Part shown: piece after piece, positions 62,534 through 64,000 of the stretch
Layout of the letters: every line of letters begins with the position of its first letter
How positions within the stretch are numbered: the stretch's first letter is position 1
Assembly (NCBI GenBank): GCA_000697355.1
Contig: JNEN01001244.1
Coordinates: 62,001 to 126,000, forward strand
DNA from: Syncephalastrum monosporum B8922
Taxonomy: Eukaryota > Mucoromycota > Mucoromycetes > Mucorales > Syncephalastraceae
DNA: 64,000 nucleotides
Direction: 5' to 3'
Program-made: the position numbers and the translations under genes
The notes under the pieces: model-generated
Seen by the model: the letters and a program-made list of their open reading frames with translations, nothing else
What the model was told of the DNA's origin: nothing
Database searches by the model: none

Positions 62534-64000
62534 CTTTTTTGCCTGAGCACGTCCCCCAATTTCGCACGCTGACCTGCATTTCAAATTCAACACCGCCCAC
62601 CGAAGTCTTCCGCACCTTTCACATGCCAATCTGGAAAACGATGGTGATCCGGCGGCGAAATAGACAAAAGGTGGGGGAAACGGACGGGATCTTTTTGAGC
62701 CATTATACTTATCGTCTATACTCGACTCGCGCTCTCCTCTTGTGTATCCATAGGTCGGACGGATGGGTTTGGTTTCAAGAACAAATAAAAATATCATTTC
62801 TATCTCTATCTCTATCTCGCATGGATGCATTACGTCTGTTTATGCCTATGCCTGTCTATGCAGGCATCTTTATTTATGCGCGTATCTGTAAGCAAAAGCG
62901 CGTGTGCTGATGCACAAAGGGAATGGCGTGCCCGCTTTGCTTTCTTACAAAAGATATACACCTTTTTGGGCAACACAAGGCTGCGCTTGTACCCGGAACC
63001 AAGTCCCGTCGAATCAGCTTGCGTTGCGGCCTGGACAATTGTTTTCTTGATAATCTGGTCTGAAACCCTCCATGACGATTTAGATTGCTTATGCTCATCA
63101 TGGGCACGTGGTAAGCGACACCGAGACCGAATAGCGGCGAAAGGTTTAACTTACCACATAATATCCGCACCGACTGCCAGGAGGGCCAACCCCTTCCGAT
63201 TCGGTCGATCGGTCATTTTCTTTGACAGATAATCTCCTTTTGGACGATAAAGGGAATATAGCGATAAGAAGGCGACCGCGGAACAAGACAAAAGAAACGG
63301 TCATGAACCTGTCTTTCGGGCGAGAGTAGGTCCATGTTGTGCCTCTTGTCTGTTTCTTCCATGACACGAACGCGTTTCTCCCCCCCCCCGTCCAAAATAC
63401 CCGTCATGTTACTGATTATCTAATGGCTAATTTATCATAAGTGGCGGAAGGTCACACCAGCAAGCGGGCCTCTAGCCGACGAAAAGCGTGCGTATGTAAT
63501 CAAATATATACGACAGCTGAGAGAGCGCCCTCGCTTGCGAAAAATGTGTATTGACTCAGAAAGCAGGTTACAACGTTTAGAGTTGTGATACCTGACGGCC
63601 CCATCTAGCGCAGTTGCGGCTCCGTTTCTCCTTGAATATAGCCGAGTGCTATTTTTTCTTCCTCGTTCCGTACTATAGGATGAGTCTATTATCCGTATCA
63701 CTCACCTGACAGAGCCTTTTTTTTCTAACGCTTGTTCATTCCGCGTTAACTTCATAAGTCACCGGGCTCGTACTACTTGTCACTTCTATATGGGGCAAGC
63801 GATTGGAGGTGGGTGGCACATATAAAGTTTTGACACGTCAATGGTAAACATTGGAGTAATCTTTGTTGAATAAAATAAAATTTCATCCCCATCTACGTTG
63901 GGGAGGATCGCCACCCTTATCCTTTATCATTTATTACAGCCTACATATAAATTACTCTATGACTTAAACAGCATACGAGATAACGGTATTGTGTTACCCT
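62534..64000. other. Terminal non-coding region
   Basis: Beyond the 3' flank of NADP-IDH I see no gene. Open frames of 60-140 aa lack domains and splice support. A C9 run occurs at 63380-63388. The sequence simply runs on to the window end. Confidence 0.6.
62783..62788 (+). terminator. Polyadenylation signal AATAAA of the NADP-IDH transcript
   Basis: AATAAA lies 250 nt past the spliced stop codon (62531-62533). It is the first canonical hexamer after the gene on this strand. A CTATCT pyrimidine repeat follows. The assignment is by position only. Confidence 0.45.

Overview
This is a 64 kb stretch of nuclear chromosome from a filamentous, early-diverging fungus, most likely Mucoromycota. The evidence is the density of short GT-AG introns (mostly 45-110 nt), short intergenic gaps, a nuclear-type tRNA-Asn, and a gene set typical of such fungi: an ENA-type sodium pump, a SIT-type siderophore carrier, SCF-Met30 and Rsp5 ligases and a fungal G-gamma. 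It also carries an UNC80 homologue and an Hv1 proton channel, which many yeasts lack. The phylum is an inference from gene content. I saw no bacterial, viral or organellar segment.

Layout. 1-1660: decayed non-LTR retrotransposon (minus). 1.7-4.8 kb: AT-rich intergenic DNA with a 75-nt poly(A) run and tRNA-Asn(GUU). 4.8-7.2 kb: cationic amino acid transporter (+). 8.5-10.0 kb: mitochondrial-type asparaginyl-tRNA synthetase (-). 11.1-12.7 kb: Met30/sconB F-box WD40 protein (+), tail to tail with Rsp5/NEDD4 HECT ligase (-, 12.9-16.0 kb). 16.6-18.7 kb: MFS siderophore-type transporter (-). 19.8-27.3 kb: a six-exon UNC80-family giant gene (-). 28.9-30.3 kb: Ydj1-type DnaJ (+). 30.7-33.0 kb: importin-alpha-like ARM protein (+). 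33.1-33.9 kb: complex I assembly factor NDUFAF2 (+). 34.1-34.8 kb: Hv1 proton channel (-). 36.5-38.1 kb: acidic protein built on a 126-bp tandem repeat (+). 38.1-42.2 kb: no assignable gene. 42.2-45.8 kb: Nup155/Nup170 with a short C-terminus (-). 46.1-49.6 kb: ENA-type P-ATPase (-). 50.6-52.0 kb: CDP-diacylglycerol synthase (-). 52.4-53.8 kb: succinyl-CoA ligase alpha (-). 54.7-56.4 kb: DNAJC21/Jjj1 (-). 57.2-60.0 kb: ITFG1/TIP-like FG-GAP membrane protein (+). 60.1-60.4 kb: G-protein gamma (-). 60.7-62.5 kb: NADP-isocitrate dehydrogenase (+).

The genes do not form one pathway. Two ubiquitin ligase genes lie tail to tail. Several genes concern ion transport across membranes (UNC80, Hv1, ENA, SIT). 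Four encode or target mitochondrial functions (AsnRS, NDUFAF2, succinyl-CoA ligase and, in other fungi, relatives of IDP). G-gamma and NADP-IDH are divergent across a 335-bp gap.

All exon models were built by hand from splice signals and reading-frame continuity, with no alignment or transcript evidence. I found no clearly new biological system. The best leads are the UNC80 homologue, the Hv1 channel with Lys at the third gating position, the C-terminally short Nup155, the acidic 126-bp-repeat protein, an alternatively spliced PTS1-like tail on NADP-IDH, and four GC-AG introns that share one donor sequence.
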